From contig JAISTJ010000009.1 in the NCBI GenBank assembly GCA_031272655.1, positions 1 to 17,886 of the forward strand: a DNA stretch of 17,886 bases, given 5' to 3'. Shown in pieces: positions 1 through 6,633 of this stretch; positions within the stretch are counted from its first letter, which is position 1, and each line of letters begins with the position of its first letter. Under the pieces are notes generated by a model that saw nothing but the letters and a program-made list of their open reading frames with translations, had not been told where the DNA came from and did not search any database. The position numbers and the translations under genes are program-made. The DNA comes from Tannerella sp. Its GTDB lineage: Bacteria > Bacteroidota > Bacteroidia > Bacteroidales > Tannerellaceae.

Positions 1-117
1 AGTTACAAGTCTCAGGCGCTCGGATGGAAAATTTCTGGAGCCGGTGGTGGCGGGTATCTTGTCTTCGTCAGCGAGAAAGTTGTCCGCAACGGGATACGGA
101 TTAGAATTAAGAATTAA
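1..117 (+). CDS. GHMP-family sugar kinase, C-terminal fragment
   Basis: The window opens inside a gene read in frame 1; only the last 38 codons are present. The peptide contains GWKISGAGGGGYLVFV, which matches the glycine-rich C-terminal motif of GHMP kinases, the subgroup with sugar kinases such as heptose-7-phosphate kinase (HddA) and fucokinase-like enzymes. The substrate cannot be told from this fragment. Lying just before rmlA on the same strand, it fits a role in making activated sugars for surface polysaccharide. The last residues (IRIKN) and the stop codon are encoded by the start of a heptamer repeat array, so the native C-terminus may have been altered. Family assignment is fairly sure, exact function is not. 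Confidence 0.65.
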   Translation, partial: SYKSQALGWKISGAGGGGYLVFVSEKVVRNGIRIRIKN

Positions 118-160
118 GATTTTAGATTTCAGATTTTAGATTTCAGATTTCAGATTTTAG
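105..160. repeat. Heptamer tandem array between GHMP kinase and rmlA
   Basis: Eight consecutive 7-bp units: AATTAAG twice, then ATTTTAG, ATTTCAG, ATTTTAG, ATTTCAG, ATTTCAG, ATTTTAG. The array begins inside the last codons of the upstream gene, supplies its TAA stop (115-117) and ends 11 bases before the rmlA ATG. The AATTAAG unit recurs at 16416-16457, so this is a repeated sequence type and not chance AT-richness. Confidence 0.85.
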
Positions 161-171
161 AATTATATGAT

Positions 172-1041
172 ATGAAAGGAATTGTATTGGCGGGAGGTTC
201 GGGTACGCGGCTTTATCCGATTACCAAGGGGGTATCGAAACAGATGCTTCCGATTTACGACAAGCCGATGATTTACTATCCCGTATCAACGCTGATGTTG
301 GCGGGGATACGCGATATACTTATAATCTCCACCCCGCAGGATCTGCCCGCGTTCAAGCGTTTGCTTGGCGACGGGAGCGACTACGGGGTGCGGTTTGAGT
401 ACGCCGAGCAGCCGTCACCCGACGGTCTGGCGCAGGCGTTCATCATCGGCGCCGATTTTGTCGGCAATGATGACGTCAGCCTTGTGCTTGGCGACAACAT
501 CTTCTATGGTCAGAACTTCTCGGCGATGCTGAAAGAAGCGACCGAGAACGTCAAACAAATGAAAGCGACCGTTTTTGGGTACTACGTCAATGATCCCGAA
601 CGGTACGGTGTAGCCGAGTTTGACGCCGCCGGCAATGTCGTCAGCATTGAGGAGAAACCGGCTGCCCCGAAGTCCAACTATGCCGTTACGGGATTGTACT
701 TCTATCCGAACAGGGTGGTTGAGATAGCCCGCAACATCAAACCGTCGGCACGTGGCGAGCTTGAGATAACAACCGTCAACCAGCGCTTTTTAGAAGAAAA
801 CAGCCTGAAAGTAATGATTCTCGGTCGCGGATTTGCGTGGCTCGACACCGGCACCCACGATTCGCTTTCGGAAGCGTCATCATTCGTTGAAGTCATTGAA
901 AAACGCACGGGTTTGCAGATAGCCTGCCTCGAAGAAATTGCGTTCAGGAATGGATGGATTGACGCCGAAAAACTCCGGAATTTAGCTCAGCCGATGAAAA
1001 AAAATCCGTACGGGCAATATATTTTGAAACTTTCCGAGTAA
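172..1041 (+). CDS. rmlA: Glucose-1-phosphate thymidylyltransferase RmlA
   Basis: Catalyses glucose-1-phosphate + dTTP to dTDP-glucose + pyrophosphate, the first step of dTDP-L-rhamnose and related deoxysugar synthesis; cytosolic. The 289-residue length is normal for the family. The N-terminus carries the nucleotide-binding signature GGSGTRLYP (residues 8-16), followed by [15 protein letters not shown] (23-37), LGDNIFYG with the metal-binding Asp108, and the sugar-binding EEKP segment near residue 160. The C-terminal region [10 protein letters not shown] is also typical. No rmlB, rmlC or rmlD is visible in the window, so the fate of dTDP-glucose cannot be read here. The spacer upstream is a heptamer array with no clear promoter, so rmlA may be read through from the preceding sugar kinase. 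Confidence 0.96.
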   Translation: MKGIVLAGGSGTRLYPITKGVSKQMLPIYDKPMIYYPVSTLMLAGIRDILIISTPQDLPAFKRLLGDGSDYGVRFEYAEQPSPDGLAQAFIIGADFVGNDDVSLVLGDNIFYGQNFSAMLKEATENVKQMKATVFGYYVNDPERYGVAEFDAAGNVVSIEEKPAAPKSNYAVTGLYFYPNRVVEIARNIKPSARGELEITTVNQRFLEENSLKVMILGRGFAWLDTGTHDSLSEASSFVEVIEKRTGLQIACLEEIAFRNGWIDAEKLRNLAQPMKKNPYGQYILKLSE

Positions 1042-1139
1042 AAATAAAAAAAACGGCGTTTTGAAAGTACTGATTATCAATAAGATAACACATTTTAATC
1101 ATTATTATGGAAAATTATAATAAAAAAAACGCTCTTTTT

Positions 1140-1171
1140 TTTGGCAGGCTCAAAAATATCAAATATCTTTG
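1140..1171 (+). promoter_or_regulatory. Bacteroidota-type promoter of the OmpA-family gene
   Basis: TTTG at 1140-1143 and TATCTTTG at 1164-1171 are separated by 20 nt, matching the Bacteroidota consensus TTTG-N(17-23)-TAnnTTTG. Transcription would start near 1178, leaving a leader of about 65 nt before the ATG at 1244. This rules out the in-frame ATG at 1169, which lies within the promoter. Confidence 0.75.
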
Positions 1172-1243
1172 CATTGGATTTGTAGCATTTTTGTACAGAT
1201 TATCAACAACAATGAATTATTGTTAAATTTAAAATTTATAATT

Positions 1244-2410
1244 ATGAGAACTAAGGTTTTACTGTTATCTTTTTTGTGTGGTTTATTGACGTCAATCTCT
1301 GCACAGGAGTACCAGCCGCAGGTTGGATTTAGTACGGAGAATGGCTCAAAAGTGAATTTCAAGAAGAATAAAGCGAGTGACAACATCTTTATATCTCTTG
1401 GAGGAGGCATTAGCACGTTGTTGGGCGACCAAAACAGCGAGGCAGCGATGGGAGACCGTCTTAACTGGGCCGGCGCTTTGTCGGTTGGCAAGTGGTACAC
1501 CCCGTATCTGGGCTGGCGTATGCAGTTCAACGGCGGTCAGTTGAAAGACTTTGCTTACATTAATGTAAGCGGTTCGCAGAAACTGTCTGAGAAAGACTTC
1601 ATGTATGGCAACATTCATGCAGATCTGTTGTGGGACTTAACCAATTTCTGGGCGCCTTACAATGAGAAAAAGGTTGTTCGCTTCATTCCTTTCGCCGGTA
1701 TCGGATACGCTATCCGCGCGGGAAAAACTGTTGACGGATTCGCCTACAGGCGTACTGAATCCCCGTCGGTTAATCTCGGTGTTCAGCTTCCTTTCCGTCT
1801 GAGCGAAAGAGTTGATCTCTACCTCGAAGGTATGTACAGTCTCTACAATGAGGCTTTCAACCGCGTGGATATGGGTCATGAGGAAGACCGCGTCTTCCAA
1901 GGCTTGATCGGCTTGAATTTCAAACTCGGCAGAACTAATTTTGAGGTTATCGAACCGATGGATTATGACCTGCTTAACGACCTCAACTCGCAGATTAACG
2001 CTCTGCGCGCTCAGAACGACGAACTGAGCAAACGTCCGAAATCTTGTCCGGAATGCCCGAAGGTAGCTCCCGTTGTTGAAAGCCACGAGAGCCTGAAGAA
2101 CGTTGTATTCTTCCGCCTGAACAGCTCCGTCATTGACAAGAATCAGGAAGGTAATATCTTCAATACTTCCGAGTATGCGAAGAAATACAATCTGCCTGTA
2201 AAAGTGGTTGGTTATGCCGACAAGAAAACCGGTACTGCCGATTACAACTACGGTCTGTCTGAAAGACGCGCTCGCGCCGTTGCCAAGAGACTTAACGAGG
2301 CTTACGGCATCCCGACCGAAAAGATTTCTATCGAGTGGAAAGGCGACACCCAGCAACCGTATGAGATCAACAACTGGAACCGCGTCGTTATCATGGATAC
2401 AAACAAGTAG
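1244..2410 (+). CDS. OmpA-family outer-membrane beta-barrel protein
   Basis: A 388-residue outer-membrane protein expected to link the outer membrane to peptidoglycan. Residues 1-20 form a signal peptide (MRTKVLLLSFLCGLLTSISA), followed by a barrel region at about 40-230 rich in alternating aromatic and polar residues. A short heptad-like linker (LNSQINALRAQNDEL) and a Pro/Cys segment (SCPECPKVAP) come next. The C-terminal OmpA domain (about 285-388) has VVFFRLNSSVID, then VVGYADKKTGTADYNYGLSERRARAVAKRL, the usual TD-x10-LS-xxRA-type peptidoglycan-binding core. The ATG at 1244 is chosen because the signal peptide starts there and the promoter lies just upstream; a longer frame opening at 1169 overlaps the promoter. 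The gene is flanked by its own promoter and terminator, so it is probably monocistronic. Confidence 0.9.
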   Translation: MRTKVLLLSFLCGLLTSISAQEYQPQVGFSTENGSKVNFKKNKASDNIFISLGGGISTLLGDQNSEAAMGDRLNWAGALSVGKWYTPYLGWRMQFNGGQLKDFAYINVSGSQKLSEKDFMYGNIHADLLWDLTNFWAPYNEKKVVRFIPFAGIGYAIRAGKTVDGFAYRRTESPSVNLGVQLPFRLSERVDLYLEGMYSLYNEAFNRVDMGHEEDRVFQGLIGLNFKLGRTNFEVIEPMDYDLLNDLNSQINALRAQNDELSKRPKSCPECPKVAPVVESHESLKNVVFFRLNSSVIDKNQEGNIFNTSEYAKKYNLPVKVVGYADKKTGTADYNYGLSERRARAVAKRLNEAYGIPTEKISIEWKGDTQQPYEINNWNRVVIMDTNK

Positions 2411-2440
2411 TTTTTAAAGGTAATAGATTGTCCAAAGGGA

Positions 2441-2482
2441 AGAAAGACCGATGTGTGAAATTCTCATCGGTCTTTCTTTATT
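2441..2482 (+). terminator. Rho-independent terminator after the OmpA-family gene
   Basis: A perfect 13-bp stem (2441-2453 AGAAAGACCGATG paired with 2465-2477 CATCGGTCTTTCT) with an 11-nt loop, followed by a T-rich stretch. It lies 30 bases after the stop codon. The HAD-hotdog gene begins only 15 bases after it with no visible promoter in between, so some read-through or a promoter inside the hairpin region is likely. Confidence 0.85.
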
Positions 2483-2496
2483 TAAATACTTAAAAT

Positions 2497-3729
2497 ATGG
2501 AATATAAACTGATAGTACTTGATATTGACGGCACGCTACTCAATAACGATAATATTATAACTTCCAGAATGCGAGCAACTTTGATAAAAGTGCAGCAGAT
2601 GGGTGTGAGGCTTGTACTGGCTTCGGGCAGGCCGCCTTACGGCATCATGCCGTTAGTCAAAGAACTCGACATGGATAAACACGACGGCTATATCCTGTCG
2701 TACAACGGCGGGCAAATAGTGAATGTATCCAAGAATGAAGTCGTTTTTGAGAAACGGATAGACCCGAGCATGATACCATACCTCGAAAAAAAGGCGCAAA
2801 AGGAAGGATTTGCGATATTTACCTACCGTGGCGACACAATCATAACCAACGATGTAACAAACAAGCACATCATACATGAGGCGGAACTGAATGCGATGAA
2901 GCTTGAGCAGGTAGAAAATTTTTCGGAAACGATTGATTTTGAGCCGGATAAATGTATGATCGTAAGCGACGACGAGGACGCCCTCGCCGAGCTTGAAAAT
3001 CACTGGAAGAAGCGTCTTGCTGGTGTGCTCGACGTTTTCCGCTCTGAGACATACTTCCTCGAAGTAGTGCCGCCATTCATTGATAAGGCTTACACGCTGG
3101 CTATCCTGCTTGAGAAACTTGGCGTTTCGACGGAGAATATCATTGCGATAGGCGACGGCGTGTGCGATGTGAACATGTTGCAGTTAGCCGGTCTTGGTAT
3201 CGCGATGGGCAATGCGCAGGATTCGGTCAAGGCATGCGCCGACCATATAACGCTTACCAACGAGGAAGACGGCGTCGCGGTCGCTATTGAAAATGCTGTT
3301 TTGTCGGAGATGCACCCTACGGCTATTCCGCTCGACAAGCTGAATGAAGCCGCCAAACATGCCCTGATGGGCAACCTCGGCATCCAATATACCTACGCCT
3401 CGGAAAACCGCATAGAGGCTACCATGCCCGTTGATGAGCGCACACGGCAACCTTTCGGCATACTGCACGGCGGGGCGACGCTTGCTCTTGCCGAGACGGT
3501 CGCGGGGCTTGGCTCGCTTGTGTTATGCAAGCCTGATGAAGTGATGGTTGGGATGCAGGTCAGCGGCAATCATCTTGCTTCGGCGCACGAAGGCGACACC
3601 GTCCGCGCCGTCGGCACAATCCTGCACAAAGGGCGTTCTTCCCATGTCTGGAACGTAGATATCTTTACCTCAACCGACAGGCTCGTTTCTACCGTCCGTA
3701 TCGTGAATAGTATCTTGAAAAAGAAGTGA
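2497..3729 (+). CDS. HAD phosphatase-hotdog thioesterase fusion (probable DHNA-CoA thioesterase)
   Basis: A 410-residue two-domain protein. Residues 1-270 are a Cof-type (IIB) HAD phosphatase: nucleophile and acid Asp9/Asp11 in DIDGTL, Ser43 in LASGR, Lys197 in FIDKAYTL, and GDGVCDVNML with Asp220 and Asp224. Residues about 280-410 are a PaaI-like hotdog thioesterase with HGG at 324-326 and catalytic-type Glu333 (HGGATLALAET). This architecture is known in Bacteroidota: as I recall, BF1314 (Bacteroides fragilis) and PG1653 (Porphyromonas gingivalis) were studied as menaquinone-pathway fusions hydrolysing 1,4-dihydroxy-2-naphthoyl-CoA. The role here is inferred from that family; no other men gene is in the window. 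The gene ends 20 bases from the convergent DUF5020 gene. Confidence 0.88.
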   Translation: MEYKLIVLDIDGTLLNNDNIITSRMRATLIKVQQMGVRLVLASGRPPYGIMPLVKELDMDKHDGYILSYNGGQIVNVSKNEVVFEKRIDPSMIPYLEKKAQKEGFAIFTYRGDTIITNDVTNKHIIHEAELNAMKLEQVENFSETIDFEPDKCMIVSDDEDALAELENHWKKRLAGVLDVFRSETYFLEVVPPFIDKAYTLAILLEKLGVSTENIIAIGDGVCDVNMLQLAGLGIAMGNAQDSVKACADHITLTNEEDGVAVAIENAVLSEMHPTAIPLDKLNEAAKHALMGNLGIQYTYASENRIEATMPVDERTRQPFGILHGGATLALAETVAGLGSLVLCKPDEVMVGMQVSGNHLASAHEGDTVRAVGTILHKGRSSHVWNVDIFTSTDRLVSTVRIVNSILKKK

Positions 3730-3749
3730 TAAACAGCAGTCTTTAAAAG

Positions 3750-4532
3750 TTAGAAGTCGTAGCGAATGGCGGCTGTGGGGATAAAGTAAGCGCCTTTGCG
3801 GGCGGCAAAATTATATGAAATTTCGGTTTCCGAGCCTATGCTGAGATTGAAATCGTCCGGATAGCCTTGTATGCGGTTTAGATGAATCCATATTTGTGGT
3901 TCGGCAAGGAAAATATGCGTGCCGTGAAGGTTTTTTTCGCGCCACAAGTCGGCAAAACCGGTGAAAGTGAATACATCGTTGCCGAAATTGAGACGCCATA
4001 CGCCCGTAATCTGGAAGTTGTGAGGCTCGCCAAAGTCTTGCTTTTGGATGTATTTGTACATGGCGCTTAACGACCACCCGAAAGCCCTGCTGTTATACGA
4101 ATATGTTGCTCCGGACAGGTATGCGTTCCGGACGTAAGGCGTTCCGCCGTTGTACTCAAAGTGGAGGGATACCGGCGCTTTCCAAAATTTCAGTTCACGG
4201 GAAATTTCCCAGTATGCAGACGCTACGCCGGTTGATTTGTAGTCGAAATCGGTGAAGAAGAAAGTGCTGCCGAAGCGGTCAGGCTTGAACATCTCCACTG
4301 TGGAGGTGAAAAGCGGGCGTCCATGCAGGTCGTCGGGATAAAGGAATCTGCCGAGGTCATAGTGGAGTTGGATGTTTTGGGCTTGGATGGATGTCGCTGA
4401 TAATAAGAGGATTATTATTATGAGGGATTGCTTCGCTGCGCTCGCAATGACGGAAAAGGCGCTTGCAATGACGGGGCGGGCGCTCGCAATGACGGGCTTC
4501 GATAATTCTTTACGAAAGAAAATTTTGTTCAT
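3750..4532 (-). CDS. DUF5020-family outer-membrane protein with repeat-derived N-terminal insert
   Basis: A 260-residue protein matching the Bacteroidota DUF5020 family, presumed outer-membrane beta-barrels of unknown function: NIQLHYDLGRFLY, TSTVEMFKPDRFGSTFFFTDFDY, VASAYWEISRELKFWKAP and HNFQITGVWRLNFG are typical blocks, and the chain ends in an aromatic (YDF), as barrels do. The N-terminus is odd. Residues 1-12 (MNKIFFRKELSK) are followed by a repeat-encoded block at 13-36 (PVIASAR, PVIASAF, SVIASAAKQS) and only then the hydrophobic signal core LIIIILLLSATSIQAQ. No ATG, GTG or TTG codon lies in frame between the repeat and the signal core, so the repeat must be translated if the gene is expressed. 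The ATG at 4532 is preferred over the one at 4676, which lies inside the divergent coaX gene. Confidence 0.85.
   Translation of the reverse strand: MNKIFFRKELSKPVIASARPVIASAFSVIASAAKQSLIIIILLLSATSIQAQNIQLHYDLGRFLYPDDLHGRPLFTSTVEMFKPDRFGSTFFFTDFDYKSTGVASAYWEISRELKFWKAPVSLHFEYNGGTPYVRNAYLSGATYSYNSRAFGWSLSAMYKYIQKQDFGEPHNFQITGVWRLNFGNDVFTFTGFADLWREKNLHGTHIFLAEPQIWIHLNRIQGYPDDFNLSIGSETEISYNFAARKGAYFIPTAAIRYDF
4425..4495. repeat. Dispersed element with 21-bp tandem units inside the DUF5020 gene
   Basis: On the plus strand: head GGATTGCTTCG (4425-4435), a short spacer, then units at 4443-4463, 4464-4484 and the core of a third at 4485-4495. Each unit is 21 bp and begins with YGCAATGACGG. The head and the first core form a small inverted repeat (ATTGC/GCAAT). 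The same head and core occur at 11172-11313 within rlmN. In the minus-strand gene the units read as the heptapeptide VIASAxx, so copy changes keep the frame. Confidence 0.88.
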
Positions 4533-4563
4533 TGAAGATAAAATTTTTGTTATTAAAATGCCG

Positions 4564-4571
4564 CGAAGGTA
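4564..4571 (-). promoter_or_regulatory. Possible -7 element of the DUF5020 gene
   Basis: The minus strand reads TACCTTCG here, one mismatch from TAnnTTTG, about 32 bases upstream of the ATG at 4532. No clear TTG -33 box was found at the expected spacing, so this is tentative. It would lie back to back with the coaX promoter. Confidence 0.4.
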
Positions 4572-4590
4572 CAAAAAAATATTGAAAAAG

Positions 4591-4620
4591 TTGAAAATTG
4601 AAAGATTTTTATTATCTTTG
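4591..4620 (+). promoter_or_regulatory. Bacteroidota-type promoter of the coaX envelope operon
   Basis: TTG at 4591-4593 and TATCTTTG at 4613-4620 with a 19-nt spacer fit the Bacteroidota consensus closely. Transcription would begin near 4627, downstream of the in-frame ATG at 4598, which therefore cannot be the coaX start. Confidence 0.75.
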
Positions 4621-4645
4621 CAGCCGAATTTTAATAAAAACGAGT

Positions 4646-5383
4646 TTGAATTTAATCGTAGATAAAGGTAATACATGTCTGAAGTTGGCAGTGGTTGATA
4701 ACGGCAAGATCGTTGATGAGATGACGACGTATGACGTGCCGGACGCTGTTGGATGGCTTGAGGCTGTGGTATTTATTTATAAGATGGATAAAGCAATTTT
4801 GTCGTCGGTAACTGATTACGACCGCGACATCATGCGTTTCTTCAAAAAATACATGCCGCGGTTCAAATTCATGGATACTCGGATGTCATTACCGATAACG
4901 GTTGAATACGAGACAAAGGAAACGCTGGGAGTGGACAGGATAGCAGCGGCTGTCGGCGCTTACAGCGAGAAAGAAGGTGAAAACCTGATAGTTATAGATG
5001 CGGGAACGGCCATCACATACGAGGTTATAGAGGCGTCAGGGAAGTACGTCGGCGGGAATATCTCTCCTGGCATGATAACCCGCTTCAGGGCGCTGAACAC
5101 GTTTACGAAGCGATTGCCGTTAGTGCAAAAGCAGGACGACGCGCCTCTGACGGGCACAAACACGCAAACAGCCATACTTTCGGGCGTGATAAACGGCATA
5201 GTTTTCGAGATGGACGGCTTTATAGACGCTTACAGGGCGAAATACGGCGACATTTTCGTTTTTTTAACAGGCGGAGACGCGTTTTTTTTTGAAAAACGGC
5301 TAAAAAATCGCACCTTTGCAGACGCAAACTTAGTTATTAAAGGTTTAAACAGAATTTTGGAATATAATGATAAAGTTAATTAA
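4646..5383 (+). CDS. coaX: Type III pantothenate kinase CoaX, TTG start
   Basis: Phosphorylates pantothenate in the first step of coenzyme A synthesis; cytosolic ASKHA-fold enzyme. From the TTG at 4646 the protein is 246 residues, normal for CoaX, and begins (M)NLIVDKGNT, the phosphate-binding DxGNT motif in its usual place at residues 6-10. Later motifs are ETLGVDRIAAAVGAY, VIDAGTAITYEV and GGNISPGM, followed by LTGGDA. The start is inferred: an ATG at 4598 in the same frame lies within the promoter, and the next ATG would remove the DxGNT motif, so TTG at 4646 is the best remaining choice. The gene overlaps the next one by 17 bases, which indicates translational coupling within an envelope-biogenesis operon. 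Confidence 0.92.
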   Translation: MNLIVDKGNTCLKLAVVDNGKIVDEMTTYDVPDAVGWLEAVVFIYKMDKAILSSVTDYDRDIMRFFKKYMPRFKFMDTRMSLPITVEYETKETLGVDRIAAAVGAYSEKEGENLIVIDAGTAITYEVIEASGKYVGGNISPGMITRFRALNTFTKRLPLVQKQDDAPLTGTNTQTAILSGVINGIVFEMDGFIDAYRAKYGDIFVFLTGGDAFFFEKRLKNRTFADANLVIKGLNRILEYNDKVN

Positions 5384-6602
5384 TCTTACGATTACATTAC
5401 TGATAATGTGCATGTTAGCTGCCGAAGTGTCGGCCCAGAACAGCACAAATTCCCCCTACAGCCGTTACGGATACGGGGAGATAGCAAACCGTTCGTTTGG
5501 AGCGGGCAGGTCAATGGGCGGTATCGGCATCGGGCTTCGCAGCTCGAAGCAGATAAACCCGCTTAATCCGGCGTCGTATTCGTGCATGGACTCGCTGACT
5601 TTCCTGTTCGACTTCGGGGCTACGGGGCAATATTCGTGGTACACCGACGGGGTGAACAAGCAGAGCGACATCAACGGCAACGTTGAATATATGGCGATGC
5701 AGTTCCCCATACACAGGAAAATTGCCGTAAGCATCGGGATGTTGCCGTTTTCGCACGTAGGATACAAGTACGGCGAATCGAAAGTGAGCAACGGACTGAC
5801 TTATGTTGAGACATTTGAAGGCAGCGGCGGATTAAACCAATTGTACGGCGGAGTGTCAATAGATGTATGGAAGAAGCGTCTTTCAGTCGGAGCGAACCTG
5901 AACTATATTTTCGGTACGGTAACCCATAGCAGCACAAGTACATTTTCATCCGAAAACTCCACGTATATACTTAGCAGCAAGGCGTTTAAAGTTGGAAAAG
6001 CGTATTTGGATTACGGAGTGCAATATGTTCACTTGTTGTCGAAAACATCAAGTTTGACCTTCGGAGCGACATTTGCGCCGAAAACAAACTTAAGTGCAAG
6101 GACTTACGAAGCTGTGCAAAGTACTGTAATTCAGACAGATACAGTCAGGGGACTGAAATATGAAATACCGACCACTTATGGTTTGGGCGTTTCATACGAG
6201 AAGACCGACAAGCTGATCATAGCAGCCGATTACCAATATCAAGGCTGGGGTTCGGTGAAATTTTCGGACAAAGGCGGCTTGTTTCAAGACCGTTCCAAGG
6301 TAGCGATAGGAGGCGAATATATCCCCAACCTGTATTCCCAACCCTATCTTAACCGCTTGAGATACAGGATTGGAGGAAGTTATGCAAACTCGTACATGTT
6401 GTCTAACGGCAACGGCTACAAAGAGTTGAGCGCCACCATAGGGGCAGGCTTTCCGATGAGCGACGGACGTTCTTATATTAATGTGTCGTTTGAATATGTG
6501 AAAGTGAAGCCGGAAGTTTATAACATGGTGAGCGAGAGCTATTTAAAGATGACATTAAGTTATACATTTAATGAATATTGGTTTTTCAAGAAGAAATTTT
6601 AA
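5367..6602 (+). CDS. Outer-membrane beta-barrel protein of unknown function
   Basis: A 411-residue protein with a signal peptide (MIKLINLTITLLIMCMLAAEVSA, cleavage before QN). The mature N-terminus NSPYSRYGYGE followed by GRSMGGIGIGLRSSKQINPLNPASYSCMDSLTFLFD is a conserved block of a Bacteroidota outer-membrane family with no assigned function that I know of. The rest alternates polar and hydrophobic or aromatic residues, repeatedly uses Gly and Tyr, and ends in a barrel-like strand (SYTFNEYWFFKKKF). It overlaps coaX by 17 bases and precedes a TPR gene and lptC, suggesting a part in outer-membrane assembly or lipid handling. A FadL-like transporter is an alternative I cannot confirm from sequence alone. 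Confidence 0.82.
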   Translation: MIKLINLTITLLIMCMLAAEVSAQNSTNSPYSRYGYGEIANRSFGAGRSMGGIGIGLRSSKQINPLNPASYSCMDSLTFLFDFGATGQYSWYTDGVNKQSDINGNVEYMAMQFPIHRKIAVSIGMLPFSHVGYKYGESKVSNGLTYVETFEGSGGLNQLYGGVSIDVWKKRLSVGANLNYIFGTVTHSSTSTFSSENSTYILSSKAFKVGKAYLDYGVQYVHLLSKTSSLTFGATFAPKTNLSARTYEAVQSTVIQTDTVRGLKYEIPTTYGLGVSYEKTDKLIIAADYQYQGWGSVKFSDKGGLFQDRSKVAIGGEYIPNLYSQPYLNRLRYRIGGSYANSYMLSNGNGYKELSATIGAGFPMSDGRSYINVSFEYVKVKPEVYNMVSESYLKMTLSYTFNEYWFFKKKF

Positions 6603-6633
6603 TTATTGTTGAACTATTTTAAAGAAACAGGAT

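Noticed and set aside
1123-1143. A possible terminator hairpin after rmlA (A-run, CGCTC, T-run)
   Set aside because: The stem is only A-T pairs, and it overlaps the -33 part of the OmpA-family promoter; not strong enough to list.
1169-1243. An N-terminal extension of the OmpA-family protein starting at 1169
   Set aside because: The ATG at 1169 would lie inside the TATCTTTG promoter element, and the signal peptide begins at 1244.
1637-2356. A long minus-strand frame (239 codons) opposite the OmpA-family gene
   Set aside because: The plus strand has a complete signal peptide, barrel and OmpA domain; the antisense frame shows no recognisable domain and is explained by codon bias.
4372-4665. 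A plus-strand frame of 97 codons with ALAMT-type repeats
   Set aside because: It is the antisense reading of the repeat element and of the DUF5020 N-terminus; it has no family resemblance and crosses the coaX promoter.
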